Shown here one piece after another: positions 53,366 through 63,265 of a stretch of 64,000 bases of DNA; within the stretch, counting starts at the first letter, position 1; every line of letters starts with the position of its first letter. This DNA is from Brevibacillus reuszeri. Lineage in GTDB: Bacteria; Bacillota; Bacilli; Brevibacillales; Brevibacillaceae. The DNA lies in NCBI RefSeq assembly GCF_002897295.1, contig NZ_BEXF01000009.1, forward strand, positions 62,001 through 126,000. Reading direction: 5' to 3'. The notes below the pieces were generated by a model, which did not search any database, had not been told where the DNA came from, and worked only from the letters and a program-made list of their open reading frames with translations. A program made the position numbers and the translations under genes.

Positions 53366-55633
53366 ATGAGCGGAGCTAATCAGGAGTATATCGTCATCTC
53401 GGGTGCACGGGAAAACAATCTCTAGAACGTATCCTTGCACATCCCCAAGAGAAAGATCACGATCTTCACTGGAGTATCTGGATCTGGAAAGTCCTCAATC
53501 GTCTTCGATACAATCGCCGCAGAATCCACGCGATTGTTAAATGAGAACTTCAGCATGTTCGTGCGCACTTTCCTCCCACGCTATCCACAGCCGGATGCGG
53601 ACGCAATCGAAAATCTGAGCATGGCTGTTATTGTAGATCAAAAGCGGCTTGGCGGCGGTTCCCATTCCACGATGGGCACGATTACCGATATCGCTCCCAT
53701 TCTTCGGCTTCTTTTCTCCCGAGTGGGCGAGCCCTACGTAGGACAAGCGCACATGTTCTCCTTTAACGATCCACAGGGCATGTGTGCTGAGTGCAACGGA
53801 ATCGGCCGCAAATTAGGCGTCGACATGAGCAAGGCGGTAGACATGTCCAAGTCTTTGAATGAAGGGGCAATCATGCTGCCGGATTATAAAGTAGAAAGCT
53901 GGGATTGGACGATGATCGTGCAGTCCGGGTCGTTTGATCCGGACAAAAAACTGAACGATTATTCGGCTGAGGAACTGGAAGAGCTGCTGTATGGCAAGGC
54001 GCGAAAAGTGAAGATGGATTTTGCCGGTAAAGCTACGAATATCACGGTCGAAGGCGTTATCGAGAAGTTCACAAACAAATACATCAAGCAAGATGTGAAA
54101 ACGAAGTCTGAGCGTACACAAAAAGCGGTTGCCCCGTACATCAATGAGGGTCCATGCCCGAGCTGCCACGGCGCCAGACTCAGTCAGGCCGCGCTCAGCT
54201 GCAGGATCAATGGACTGAGCATTGCCGAAATGTCCTCCATGGAGGTCGGACAGCTCATCCGCAACATTCGAGAGATTGATGATCCGATCGCCGCGCCGAT
54301 CGTTTCGTCACTGACGGAGCGTTTACAGCATTTGGTGGACATCGGGCTTGATTATTTGACGCTGGACCGTGAGACAGATACGTTGTCGGGTGGCGAGTCG
54401 CAGCGCGTCAAGATGGTGAAGCATCTGAGCGGTAGCCTTGTGGATGTCACGTACATTTTCGATGAGCCGAGCGTTGGCTTGCATCCCCGTGATGTACATC
54501 GGTTAAATGAATTGCTTCAGAAGCTCCGCGACAAGGGTAATACCGTGATTGTCGTCGAGCATGATCCCGATGTTATCAAGGTGGCAGATCATATCGTTGA
54601 CGTAGGACCTCATGCTGGCAATCGCGGCGGTTCCGTTGTGTATGAAGGCAGCTACCAAGGACTGTTGGAGTCAGGTACATTGACAGGCAGCCATATGAAA
54701 CGGCCACTCCAGCTGAAGAATGCTTGCAGGCAGCCATCCGGCAAGCTTTCAATTAAAGATGCCACGCTGCACAACCTGCAGAATGTGAGTGTAGATATCC
54801 CAAGTGGAGTACTGACCGTGGTTACGGGTGTTGCTGGCTCAGGTAAAAGTACTCTGATCAACGAAGTTTTCCTCAGCCAGCATTCGGATGCGATCGTCAT
54901 CGACCAATCGGCGGTAGGGGTGTCGACACGCTCGAATCCAGCGACCTACACAGGTATTATGGATGATGTGCGCAAGGCATTTGCTTCTGCGAACAAAGTG
55001 AACCAAGGCTTGTTCAGCTTCAACTCCAAGGGAGCGTGCGAGAACTGCCAAGGGCTGGGTGTTGTGTATACTGATCTGGCTTTCCTCGACAGTGTCAAGC
55101 TGCCATGCGAAGTATGTGGAGGAAAACGGTTCAAGGAAGAGGTGCTCGCGTACAAGCTAAACGGCAAGTCTATTGCAGAAGTCTTGGAGATGACGGTAGA
55201 GCAGGCATTGGTTTTTTTCGAGCTCAAAGAGGTTGTGCGCAAGCTTCAGGCGCTGAGCGATGTAGGTCTCAACTACATCACACTCGGGCAGCCGCTCAGC
55301 ACGCTATCGGGTGGAGAATGTCAACGCATCAAGCTGGCAAGCGAGCTGCATAAGAAGGGGAGTATCTACGTGATGGACGAGCCAACGACCGGCCTGCATA
55401 TGTCAGATATCGGTCACCTCCTAGGGATTATGAACCGGCTTGTGGATGCTGGTAATACAGTGATTGTCATCGAGCACAACCTTGAGGTAATCAGTCAAGC
55501 GGATTGGATTATCGATATGGGACCGGATGGGGGTAGCAAAGGCGGCCAGGTGGTATTCGAGGGTACACCTTCGCAGATCATTCATTCGGAGCAGTCGATT
55601 ACAGGAAGATACTTATTGCCATCATCAAGCTAG
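53366..55633 (+). pseudogene. UvrA-like class II excinuclease ATPase, interrupted by an early amber codon
   Basis: An ATG at 53366 after GGAAGGATGG begins SGANQEYIVISGARENNL, the normal UvrA N-terminus. Codon 20 is TAG (53423-53425) where Lys or Gln is expected; the frame then continues unbroken to 55633. The rest is intact: Walker A GVSGSGKSS, zinc-type motifs CAECNGIG and CPSCHGAR, then signature LSGGESQR. The second half has GVAGSGKST, CENCQGLG, CEVCGGKR and LSGGECQR. At about 755 codons it lacks UvrB-interaction extensions, as in drug-resistance UvrA homologues. A weak TTG restart at 53435 would keep the ATP sites. Confidence 0.85.
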
Positions 55634-55706
55634 AACGAGGGCTGATTTACATCGGTGATCAGTTCAAGCTCACATGATTAACAGTCATATACTCGTTTCC
55701 AGAAAC

Positions 55707-55752
55707 AAGGAGCGGCTGATTCCGGTCGAGTACCGAGAAACAGTCGCTCCTT
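55707..55752. terminator. Bidirectional terminator between convergent genes
   Basis: AAGGAGCGGCTG at 55707-55718 pairs with CAGTCGCTCCTT at 55741-55752 (one mismatch). It separates the UvrA-like gene from the reverse-strand desuccinylase-like gene. Confidence 0.7.
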
Positions 55753-55780
55753 CACTTGTCCATTGTACCTCGGGGAGGGG

Positions 55781-56656
55781 TTATTGGCTTTTTTCTAATG
55801 GGGCGATCCCGGCCAAACTCTCTCCGGCAAAACAGTAACGGGGCGGACTAACAGTTGTAATGACACCAGAGAAGAGAGCAATTACCGGTTTGCCTTCAAA
55901 CATACCCAAAAGATCCCCTTCCACACACGTTTCACCAGCAGCAGCTTTTGGGATAAATAACCCCGGATGAGGTGCAGTCAATGTGGTGATCTCATCGTAA
56001 AAAACAACGGAGGACCCGGGGGGAGCGGCATTCACTAAGCCAAGATGGCGTAGGCTGCGGATGATAGCTCGACAGCATTCCTCAGCAGCAGGGATATCGA
56101 TGATGCCACCTGGTTGGCCCGCAGGTAATTCGATGATCAACGCTTTTTGACCAGCTTGACACGATTCAACGAACAACTGACCTCTAACTCCGCTTGATTG
56201 GATGACAATTGGGAGAGATAGCGACTCGGCAAGCTCCCGAATTGCTGTATATTCCTTGTAGAGTGCAAGTGTATAGGTGGTACCACCAGCACCGATGCAA
56301 TGCAGATCGATCAAATATTCGGCATCGCGTGTCTCGAGCCAGAGTGCATGGGCCAATTGCATGGTGGGGCTGCCCTCGGCACTGCCAGGGAAAATGCGGT
56401 TCATATCAATCCCATCAAAAGGGGAGACGCGCGTTCTATTTCGGAATGAAGCGGGATTGCAAATCGGGATAACTTTCACGCGGCCGTTGATCGTCAGCTG
56501 ATCAAGCTCCTTCATAAGCAGCATAGCAGCGTGAACAGCCGTCTGTTCATCACCATGGACAGCAGCTGTTACAGTAACGCTAGGTCCATTCCCGTTACCG
56601 AATTCATGTACAGAAAAGCTAGTGACGCTTGTTTGCTCAAATATGACCTCACGCAT
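55781..56656 (-). CDS. Succinylglutamate desuccinylase/aspartoacylase-family deacylase
   Basis: A 291-residue zinc carboxypeptidase-fold enzyme. Zinc ligands are in VHGDEQTAV (His-x-x-Glu) and YLIDLHCIG (His). The substrate region [21 protein letters not shown] is typical of the AstE/AspA family, and a C-terminal beta domain follows. The ATG at 56656 follows GGAGG; the longer frame to 56692 overlaps the upstream activator more. It overlaps the end of the sigma-54 activator gene by eight bases, so the two are co-transcribed. It probably removes an acyl group from an N-acyl amino acid. Confidence 0.86.
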   Translation of the reverse strand: MREVIFEQTSVTSFSVHEFGNGNGPSVTVTAAVHGDEQTAVHAAMLLMKELDQLTINGRVKVIPICNPASFRNRTRVSPFDGIDMNRIFPGSAEGSPTMQLAHALWLETRDAEYLIDLHCIGAGGTTYTLALYKEYTAIRELAESLSLPIVIQSSGVRGQLFVESCQAGQKALIIELPAGQPGGIIDIPAAEECCRAIIRSLRHLGLVNAAPPGSSVVFYDEITTLTAPHPGLFIPKAAAGETCVEGDLLGMFEGKPVIALFSGVITTVSPPRYCFAGESLAGIAPLEKSQ

Positions 56657-58763
56657 GAGGGAAAACCTCCATTTCTTTACTGGTATTTGCATGTAATGAA
56701 ACGTTTATATAGTCCACTCCAGGCCGGGTCAACTTAATTCTGACCCTGCCTCTGGTCGTAACGACATATCCCCGTTGTTCAAGGGCTTTCAACCGGCTGC
56801 GTATTTGCTGCTCTGATAAATCCTTGTGCCATTCTTGGGTTTTCTCCGCTATTTTTTTTCGGCCAATCGATTCCCCCTTCTGGTTAAACGAATGAATCAA
56901 TTTCAAAATAAACAGGAATTCCTCATGATCCACAGGGAGCTCTTCTACCGGTGGGAGGGGTGCGGCTGTTGTTTCTGATACGAAGCTTGCAGTTATCACT
57001 GGCTCTCTCTGACTCTTCCGCTGGAAAAAGCTTTCATTCGGGATATCATTCATGGTGATAAACGTCCCATCGCAAACGGCAAGCATATAATCAATCGTAT
57101 TTTTCAGCTCCCGCACATTCCCGTACCAGTGATATTGCATTAATCGTGCCATCACCTCAGGGAGGAGCTGGATGTGGCTCCTGCCGCTTTGAGAGAGGAA
57201 GTGTTTTACTAGGTGCGGGATGTCCGCTTTTCGGTTACGGAGCTCAGGCAAATGAATATACAAGATTTTAAGTCGGTGGTAGAGGTCCTCCCGAAACGTT
57301 CCAGATTCGATCATGGACAATAGATTACGGTTGGTGGCAGCGATGACGCGCACATCAATCGGGATAATCTTATTTCCGCCGACCCGCATGATCTCTTTTT
57401 CCTGTAAGACGCGAAGCAGTCTGGCTTGCAGCTTTAACGAGATGTCACCGATTTCGTCCAGAAAGATCGTCCCCCCGTTCGCCTGTTCAAACAGTCCGAT
57501 TTTTCCTCCTTTTTTGGCGCCAGTGAAGGCACCTTCCTCATAGCCGAACAATTCGCTTTCAACCAGTTCATCGGAAAGTGCGCTGAAATTGACTGCGAGA
57601 AACGGACCGTCCCGACGCAGTGATTCATTATGAATTGCGCTCGCATACAGCTCTTTTCCCGTTCCGCTTTCTCCTTCAATCAGCACAGTCAAATTCGTTT
57701 TCGCGATTTTGCCAGCGATCTGCTTGCACTTCTCGATGGCGGAGCTTTCCCCACGTATATCAGAAAACGTATATTTGGCGATGTAGCCTTTTTTCACCAA
57801 CTCGCGTCGAAACGTTTTTTCCATTTCAATCGTTTCGTGCGCATTTTTAAATGTGGCAACAATTGCACCCTCATTTTCTAAATAGAAGCGGTGGACAATC
57901 ACATCGGAATGCAGGACGGAAAACCAACCGGATTCCTCCGCAGAGTTGTTCAATACAAACGAAACGAGTTCGGAGTTGTGAAACACCTCTCGCAAATGTC
58001 TCCCAAGTGCTTTTGCATGAAACATTCCCAGCATGTGCTGCAGGTTTTCATTGAAGACAGTAATGACGCCCTTGCTGTTGACTGCCAAAATCCCGTCGTT
58101 TACCCCGTCCAATACTTGCTTGAGATGCTTGTTCAACCGATCTGACTCTTTACTCGTTTTGGACAGCTTTTTGCTGAGGTCAATGATTTTCCGTATGTAT
58201 TTCTCGGATACGATGTCACCCTTCTGTGCAAGCAGACCGATATGCTGAAGGATGGTCATGATTGTCGTGATGTCAATTAGTCGTGGGCCAATATTCACGG
58301 TTTCCTTAATAAACGAGGGGACCAGGTTCACTTCCCCAGGGGTAATGGCAATCTTCACTTCGGGAATGTTTTTTTTGCCTGGGTAAAAAGGAATATAGTT
58401 AATATGGTTGATCCCTAGCTGCAGCAAGGTCTCGATAGATTCATAAACCGTTTCCGGGGCATCGTTTACATACAGGGCGTTTGTCTGTTCTGGTAGAAAC
58501 AACAGCTTGTCAATGTGCTCAAAATTGACCGTCCGCTTGGCGACTACAACTGTACAGCCGCTTCCGATAAAAGGAGCCGTTTCTTCCTCGATAGCAGAGG
58601 TAGACAGAATGATGAGCTGGTTGTGAAAGACTTGTGGAATTCCTTCATCATAGGAGTAGGAGTGAATGCGTACGAAATCGCCAATCACGTCTTGGAGCTG
58701 GCGGACGAGCATTTTTCGGGTTTCCATCGTCCCGGTCAATAAAATGATCTCTTTGGCGTGCAT
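56649..58763 (-). CDS. Sigma-54-dependent transcriptional activator (enhancer-binding protein 2)
   Basis: A 704-residue activator with the same layout as the one at 17282. The N-terminal sensor is residues 1-190, with [10 protein letters not shown] and [17 protein letters not shown]-like domain covers about 215-305. The AAA+ domain has Walker A GESGTGKE (364-371), the GAFTGA loop (411-416) and Walker [10 protein letters not shown]. The C-terminal 85 residues look like a winged helix ([20 protein letters not shown], then [13 protein letters not shown]) instead of a Fis-type domain. It is divergent from the third peptide transporter operon and probably activates that operon's sigma-54 promoter through the dyad at 58800-58846. 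Confidence 0.94.
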   Translation of the reverse strand: MHAKEIILLTGTMETRKMLVRQLQDVIGDFVRIHSYSYDEGIPQVFHNQLIILSTSAIEEETAPFIGSGCTVVVAKRTVNFEHIDKLLFLPEQTNALYVNDAPETVYESIETLLQLGINHINYIPFYPGKKNIPEVKIAITPGEVNLVPSFIKETVNIGPRLIDITTIMTILQHIGLLAQKGDIVSEKYIRKIIDLSKKLSKTSKESDRLNKHLKQVLDGVNDGILAVNSKGVITVFNENLQHMLGMFHAKALGRHLREVFHNSELVSFVLNNSAEESGWFSVLHSDVIVHRFYLENEGAIVATFKNAHETIEMEKTFRRELVKKGYIAKYTFSDIRGESSAIEKCKQIAGKIAKTNLTVLIEGESGTGKELYASAIHNESLRRDGPFLAVNFSALSDELVESELFGYEEGAFTGAKKGGKIGLFEQANGGTIFLDEIGDISLKLQARLLRVLQEKEIMRVGGNKIIPIDVRVIAATNRNLLSMIESGTFREDLYHRLKILYIHLPELRNRKADIPHLVKHFLSQSGRSHIQLLPEVMARLMQYHWYGNVRELKNTIDYMLAVCDGTFITMNDIPNESFFQRKSQREPVITASFVSETTAAPLPPVEELPVDHEEFLFILKLIHSFNQKGESIGRKKIAEKTQEWHKDLSEQQIRSRLKALEQRGYVVTTRGRVRIKLTRPGVDYINVSLHANTSKEMEVFPHA

Positions 58764-58799
58764 CGTAAACCCCCTGAATCTTTCGTATGAAATGGTGGT

Positions 58800-58846
58800 T
58801 AATGGTTATAAATGTTTATAATGTTCCACGTTATTTTTAACCATTA
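58800..58846 (+). promoter_or_regulatory. Activator site (TAATGGTTA inverted repeat) upstream of the third transporter operon
   Basis: TAATGGTTA at 58800-58808 and TAACCATTA at 58838-58846 form a perfect 9-base inverted repeat with a 29-base gap, about 80 bases upstream of the -24 element. It differs from the TTAGGGT sites used near the first activator. Confidence 0.6.
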
Positions 58847-58927
58847 TAGGAGGGGAAAGGGTGATTTGTACATAAAATATAGAAAATTTAAAATATATAC
58901 GAACCTTTTCTTCACTTCTTTCCTGTT

Positions 58928-58943
58928 TGGCACACTCTTTGCT
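58928..58943 (+). promoter_or_regulatory. Sigma-54 promoter of the third peptide transporter operon
   Basis: TGGCACA at 58928-58934, then TTGCT at 58939-58943, preceded by TT; correct spacing. It is about 70 bases upstream of the binding-protein start. Confidence 0.85.
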
Positions 58944-59010
58944 TAAGATAGGAGCCATGACAGGTTGAATGAGCTTGTCTATGTTTTGCACATAAAGGAG
59001 GGGGATGTTT

Positions 59011-60654
59011 TTGAAAAAGAACAGAGGGTTACTTACCGGACTGAGCTGTATGCTCGTTGTCGGAATGCTTGCCGCTTGTTCTGCGCCTGCAGAACAGGCA
59101 AAGCCTAGTACGAACACAGCAGGCACGAGTAACACCACGGCGCCGGCAAACAGTACAGCAACAGGGACGACGCAGACAGAGAAAAAAGCAGTGGATAAAA
59201 CGATCACGTTAGCAGTCGAAGCAGAGCCTGTCTCGCTCGATCCGCAAAACGTAACAGATGGAAACTCCATCACAGTACAGAGATCGATGTATGAAGGCTT
59301 GCTAACCTTTACGGACAAAATGCAGCCTGTGCCGGTTCTGGCGACAGAATATCAGTTGAACGAGAATGCAACGGAAATTACCTTCACCTTGCGCGAAGGG
59401 GTCACCTTCCATGATGGCTCACCGTTTAACGCGGAGGTAGTGAAGGCCAACCTCGATTTCGTACTTGATGAAAAAAATGGCATGGCAAGAAGAAGCTTTT
59501 TCTCATTTATCAAGGAAGTCGTGGTCAAAGATCCGACACACGTGACAATCATCGCCAATGCTCCAAATTCGACGATGATTTCCTATCTGGCCCATCCCGC
59601 AGCGTCAATGAAATCTTTGGAGGTTTTGAAAAAGAAGAAGGCCGATCCGACCTTTAACCTTGACCGCAATCCGGTAGGCACAGGTCCTTATCAATTTGTA
59701 GAGTGGAAAGAGAATCAGCACGTGAAGGTTACACCGTTTGCTAACTATTGGAACAAGGAACAGGCTGCCAAAGCTGAAAGCATCGTGTATAAGCCGGTCG
59801 TGGAAGCTAGCACACGGATTAATATGCTGAAAGCCGGAGAAACGGATATCATCACCAAGCTGCCAACCTTGAACGCCAAGGAGATTGCCGACGATAAAAA
59901 CTTCAACGTGTATAAGGCACCTTCACTCAACGTCTACTATGTCGGAATGAACCTCAAGCTGAAAAAATATCAGGACAAGAAAGTAAGGCAGGCCATGAAC
60001 TACGCCGTGAACAAGGATGAATTGATTGGTGGCGTACTGGACGGCTATGGGACAGTGGCTGATTCCGCAATCGCACCGAACACCTACGGCTATTCGCAGC
60101 AAAAAGTATATGAGTATAACCCGGATCAAGCCAAGAAAATGCTGGAAGAAGCGGGGCTGAAGGACGGCTTTGAGGCAACACTGTGGACCAGAAATTCAAG
60201 TGAGTTCATCGCCATTGCCGAAAATGTCGCGATGCAGCTGGGCAAGGTAGGTATTAAGGCGAAGGTCCAAGCGTACGAGAGCGGCACTTTGTTTGATATG
60301 CTTGATCACGAAAAAGGAACCGATCTCTGGATTGGCCGCTGGTCTCCAGGAACAGGGGAAGTTGATTACGGCATTCGTCCGAATTTTCATACGAAAAGCT
60401 TTGCCCCTGACAACAATAACTCTGGCTTTTACAGCAATACACAGGTAGATAAGCTGCTTGACGAAGCGATCATGACTGCGAACAAAGACGAGGCGATGAA
60501 AAAGTACGCTGAGGTGCAAAAAATCATTTACGACGACGCGCCTTGGGTATTCCTGCATGTACCTGACCTCATCGTTGCAAAAACAACTTCTGTTAACGGT
60601 GTGATGGTGCTGCCGAGTGATACTGTGATCGTTAACACCGCCGAAAAGCAATAA
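59011..60654 (+). CDS. Peptide-binding lipoprotein of the third ABC transporter (SBP family 5)
   Basis: About 547 residues. The TTG at 59011 is seven bases after AAAGGAGGG, while the ATG at 59005 almost touches that site. The signal peptide ends in lipobox LAAC (Cys23), followed by a Thr/Ala/Asn-rich linker. The family signature LREGVTFHDGSPFNAEVVKA sits at about residue 130, and the protein ends with the ordinary C-terminal part (GFYSNTQVDKLLDEAIMTAN, later EVQKIIYDDAPWVFLHV). Its order is therefore canonical and serves as the reference for the permuted homologue at 37345. It is likely under control of enhancer-binding protein 2. Confidence 0.92.
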   Translation: MKKNRGLLTGLSCMLVVGMLAACSAPAEQAKPSTNTAGTSNTTAPANSTATGTTQTEKKAVDKTITLAVEAEPVSLDPQNVTDGNSITVQRSMYEGLLTFTDKMQPVPVLATEYQLNENATEITFTLREGVTFHDGSPFNAEVVKANLDFVLDEKNGMARRSFFSFIKEVVVKDPTHVTIIANAPNSTMISYLAHPAASMKSLEVLKKKKADPTFNLDRNPVGTGPYQFVEWKENQHVKVTPFANYWNKEQAAKAESIVYKPVVEASTRINMLKAGETDIITKLPTLNAKEIADDKNFNVYKAPSLNVYYVGMNLKLKKYQDKKVRQAMNYAVNKDELIGGVLDGYGTVADSAIAPNTYGYSQQKVYEYNPDQAKKMLEEAGLKDGFEATLWTRNSSEFIAIAENVAMQLGKVGIKAKVQAYESGTLFDMLDHEKGTDLWIGRWSPGTGEVDYGIRPNFHTKSFAPDNNNSGFYSNTQVDKLLDEAIMTANKDEAMKKYAEVQKIIYDDAPWVFLHVPDLIVAKTTSVNGVMVLPSDTVIVNTAEKQ

Positions 60655-60664
60655 GACCCAATAC

Positions 60665-60705
60665 GTTGCGGGCAAGTTTTGCAGGCTAACTCGATTGCCC
60701 GCAAC
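60665..60705 (+). promoter_or_regulatory. Intercistronic hairpin between binding protein and permease genes
   Basis: GTTGCGGGCAA at 60665-60675 pairs perfectly with TTGCCCGCAAC at 60695-60705; no T-run follows. Same position as in the two other transporter operons. Confidence 0.6.
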
Positions 60706-60729
60706 GGTTGTCTAAAGAGGTGAGCTTCT

Positions 60730-61653
60730 TTGTTTTCATTTATTTTGAGGCGGACGGCTGGCATGGTGCCGATGTTGATCGTTGTTTCCATTATTGCGTT
60801 TTTGTTTGTCCACCTGACGCCCGGAGACCCAATCCGCGTGCTGTACGGCAATGAAATCGATGCGGATACGTACCAGAAGCTCAAGGAAAAGGAAGGCTTC
60901 AACGATCCGCTTTACCTGCAATATACGCGTTATGTCGGCAAGATCGTCACCCAAGGAGATTTCGGCATTTCCTATCGCACGAAGTCGAATGTATCTGATG
61001 AGATCCTGCGTCGCTTTTCCTATACACTTTTTCTGACCCTCGCCAGCATGGTCTGGGCGGTGGTGATTGGGCTTATTGTAGGAATCTTGTCTGCCGTCAA
61101 GCGAAACTCGCTGCTTGATAGGCTTGGCATGGTGTCAGCCATCACCGCCCTGAGTATTCCGGAATTCTGGTTCGGCCTGATGCTCATGCAAATTTTCGCG
61201 GTGCAGCTTGGCTGGTTTCCGACGAGTGGTAGTGGAACGATTTCTCATTTGATCATGCCGTCACTGACACTGGGTCTAGGTGTGGCAGCCATTATCGCAC
61301 GGTTTACGCGCTCCAGCATTCTGGAGGTGCTTCGAGAGGATTATGTTCGTACGGCAAGGGCGAAGGGGCAAAATCAATGGGTTATCGTGCTGACACATGT
61401 GCTGCGCAGCGCCTTGATTCCGGTCGTGACCATGACCGGCTTGCAGTTTGGCTTCTTGCTCGGTGGTGCCGTCGTCGTGGAGCAGGTTTTTGCTTGGCCA
61501 GGGCTGGGCTCTTACTTGATCGACTCGATCCTGACTCGCGATTATCCTGTGATTCAGGCACTGATCCTGCTCTTTTCCGTGCAGTTTTTAGTGGTGAACC
61601 TATTAGTCGATATCAGTTACGGACTTTTAAATCCGCAAATTCGCTACGAATAA
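60730..61653 (+). CDS. Peptide ABC transporter permease (DppB/OppB)
   Basis: A 307-residue six-helix permease with a TTG start after AGAGGTGA. HLTPGDPIRVLYGNE follows helix 1, the EAA loop reads TARAKGQNQWVIVLTHVLRS, and WPGLGSYLIDSI lies near the C-terminus. It partners the unusual DppC-type protein encoded 19 bases downstream. Confidence 0.93.
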   Translation: MFSFILRRTAGMVPMLIVVSIIAFLFVHLTPGDPIRVLYGNEIDADTYQKLKEKEGFNDPLYLQYTRYVGKIVTQGDFGISYRTKSNVSDEILRRFSYTLFLTLASMVWAVVIGLIVGILSAVKRNSLLDRLGMVSAITALSIPEFWFGLMLMQIFAVQLGWFPTSGSGTISHLIMPSLTLGLGVAAIIARFTRSSILEVLREDYVRTARAKGQNQWVIVLTHVLRSALIPVVTMTGLQFGFLLGGAVVVEQVFAWPGLGSYLIDSILTRDYPVIQALILLFSVQFLVVNLLVDISYGLLNPQIRYE

Positions 61654-61672
61654 CCAGGAGAAGGAGACCGAT

Positions 61673-63253
61673 ATGCAAACAATGAAAAACCAATCTCCCT
61701 CGCCTTTTCAGACGTTTCTGAAAAAGTTTCGCAAGCAGCGCGTTGCGCTATGGTCCCTGTTCGTCGTCGTGGGCATCGTTTTCGTGGGTTTGTTTGCTCC
61801 GCTGCTCGTACCATATGACCCACATCGGCCCGTAACGGATCAATACAAGGAAAAAGGAATGGATGCGAGCCAGCTGACGAGAGAGCAGGTATCGGTAACA
61901 GTCTGGATGAGCGATGGTAGCAAAGCCAATGACAGTGCTGGGAGCGAGTTCACCCTGACAAGCGAGGATGGGCAGATCGCAGCAGCTCGGAAAACGGACA
62001 GCGGGGCGTTCGTATATGCGAGTGGTGAAGGAACTACCTCCATCCTAGTATCGAACGGAGAGATTGTCAGTCGCCTGAAAGTGATCGTCTCTGGCCAGGA
62101 TAACAGGCTTCCCTATTTGTCACAATTGGTGGCTTCCGCTCCTGAGCAGCCGTTGCAAAAAGGGGAGAGTGTGAAAACGGGCGTTCGTGCGATCTTGACG
62201 GACGGCACGGAACTGGCAGAAATGACGGATATCCTGGCGTTTGCCAAGCAAAATGAGGCGGTGGAGGCATCTGCACCGGCAACGAACGATGGCTTTGCCA
62301 GTTCGACAGATGGCTTTACCAATTCGGCAGAAGCCTCTGCAGAAAGCAGGTCCCTATCATTCCAATCGCTAACCCCCACTGTAGTGGAAGTGAGTCAGGA
62401 TGGCACGATTACCGCAGTCGGAGATGGGGAAGGGACGATCAAGGTTTCAGTTGATGGGATTTCTACCCTGATTCCAGTGGCTGTGAATCAGCCGCTTAGC
62501 AATGCAATTCCAGTGCGTATAGAGCCAGGCAGCCTGGTCATGAATCTGATGAATGCGTACAAACACCAGCCGCCGTCCTCCTTGCACTGGTTTGGAACCG
62601 ATCACCAAAATCGAGACATATTCTCCCGTGTTCTTTGGGGAACGAGAGAAACACTTCTGATCGGTTTCGTTTCCGTCTCAATCGGCGCTGTCATCGGGAC
62701 GATTCTCGGGCTGATCGCCGGTTACTGGGGTCGGTGGATCGATGGATTGATTACACGATGTACAGATGTGCTACTTGCCTTCCCAGGCATCTTGCTTGCG
62801 ATCGCGGTGATCGCTCTGCTTGGACCAGGGATCACGAATATCATCTTCGCTGTGTCTGTCTTTACAATTCCGATTTTCATTCGGATCGTACGTGGTAGTA
62901 CGCTGGCACTAAAAGAGATGACCTATGTAGAGGCAGCAAGGTCTATCGGGGTTCGCGACTCTGTCATCATCAGGCGACATATCTTTCCAGGTACGATCTC
63001 GGTTGTGATGGTGTATTTAACGATGCGGATTGGAACCGCCATTCTCATCGGGGCTTCACTAAGCTTCCTTGGGCTTGGCGGTGATATTACAGCTCCCGAA
63101 TGGGGGGCCATGCTGAGTGCGGCAAAGGATAACAGCCGCAATTTGTTCCACCCGACCTTTTTTCCAGGCATCGCGATTGTGATTACTGTTCTTTGCTTCA
63201 ACCTGATGGGCGATGGGCTGCGTGATGCGCTTGACCCGAAATTAAAGGATTAG
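61673..63253 (+). CDS. Peptide ABC transporter permease (DppC/OppC) with large Ig-like extracytoplasmic insertion
   Basis: A 526-residue permease, against about 300 for the family. Helix 1 is at about 25-47. The normal short segment before PPSSLHWFGTDHQNRDIFS (residues 300-318) is expanded by roughly 230 residues (about 55-285). Within it are two repeats resembling bacterial Ig-like group 2 (BIG2) domains: one around VSVTVWMSDGSK to SNGEIVSRLKVIV (73-139), the other around VRAILTDGTELAE (171) to DGTITAVGDGEGTIKVSVDG (243-262), separated by an Ala/Ser/Asn-rich stretch. Five normal helices follow, with EAA loop AARSIGVRDSVIIRRHIFPG. The reading frame is continuous and the operon intact, so it appears functional. 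Confidence 0.92.
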   Translation: MQTMKNQSPSPFQTFLKKFRKQRVALWSLFVVVGIVFVGLFAPLLVPYDPHRPVTDQYKEKGMDASQLTREQVSVTVWMSDGSKANDSAGSEFTLTSEDGQIAAARKTDSGAFVYASGEGTTSILVSNGEIVSRLKVIVSGQDNRLPYLSQLVASAPEQPLQKGESVKTGVRAILTDGTELAEMTDILAFAKQNEAVEASAPATNDGFASSTDGFTNSAEASAESRSLSFQSLTPTVVEVSQDGTITAVGDGEGTIKVSVDGISTLIPVAVNQPLSNAIPVRIEPGSLVMNLMNAYKHQPPSSLHWFGTDHQNRDIFSRVLWGTRETLLIGFVSVSIGAVIGTILGLIAGYWGRWIDGLITRCTDVLLAFPGILLAIAVIALLGPGITNIIFAVSVFTIPIFIRIVRGSTLALKEMTYVEAARSIGVRDSVIIRRHIFPGTISVVMVYLTMRIGTAILIGASLSFLGLGGDITAPEWGAMLSAAKDNSRNLFHPTFFPGIAIVITVLCFNLMGDGLRDALDPKLKD

Positions 63254-63265
63254 GAGGCGGGGCTC

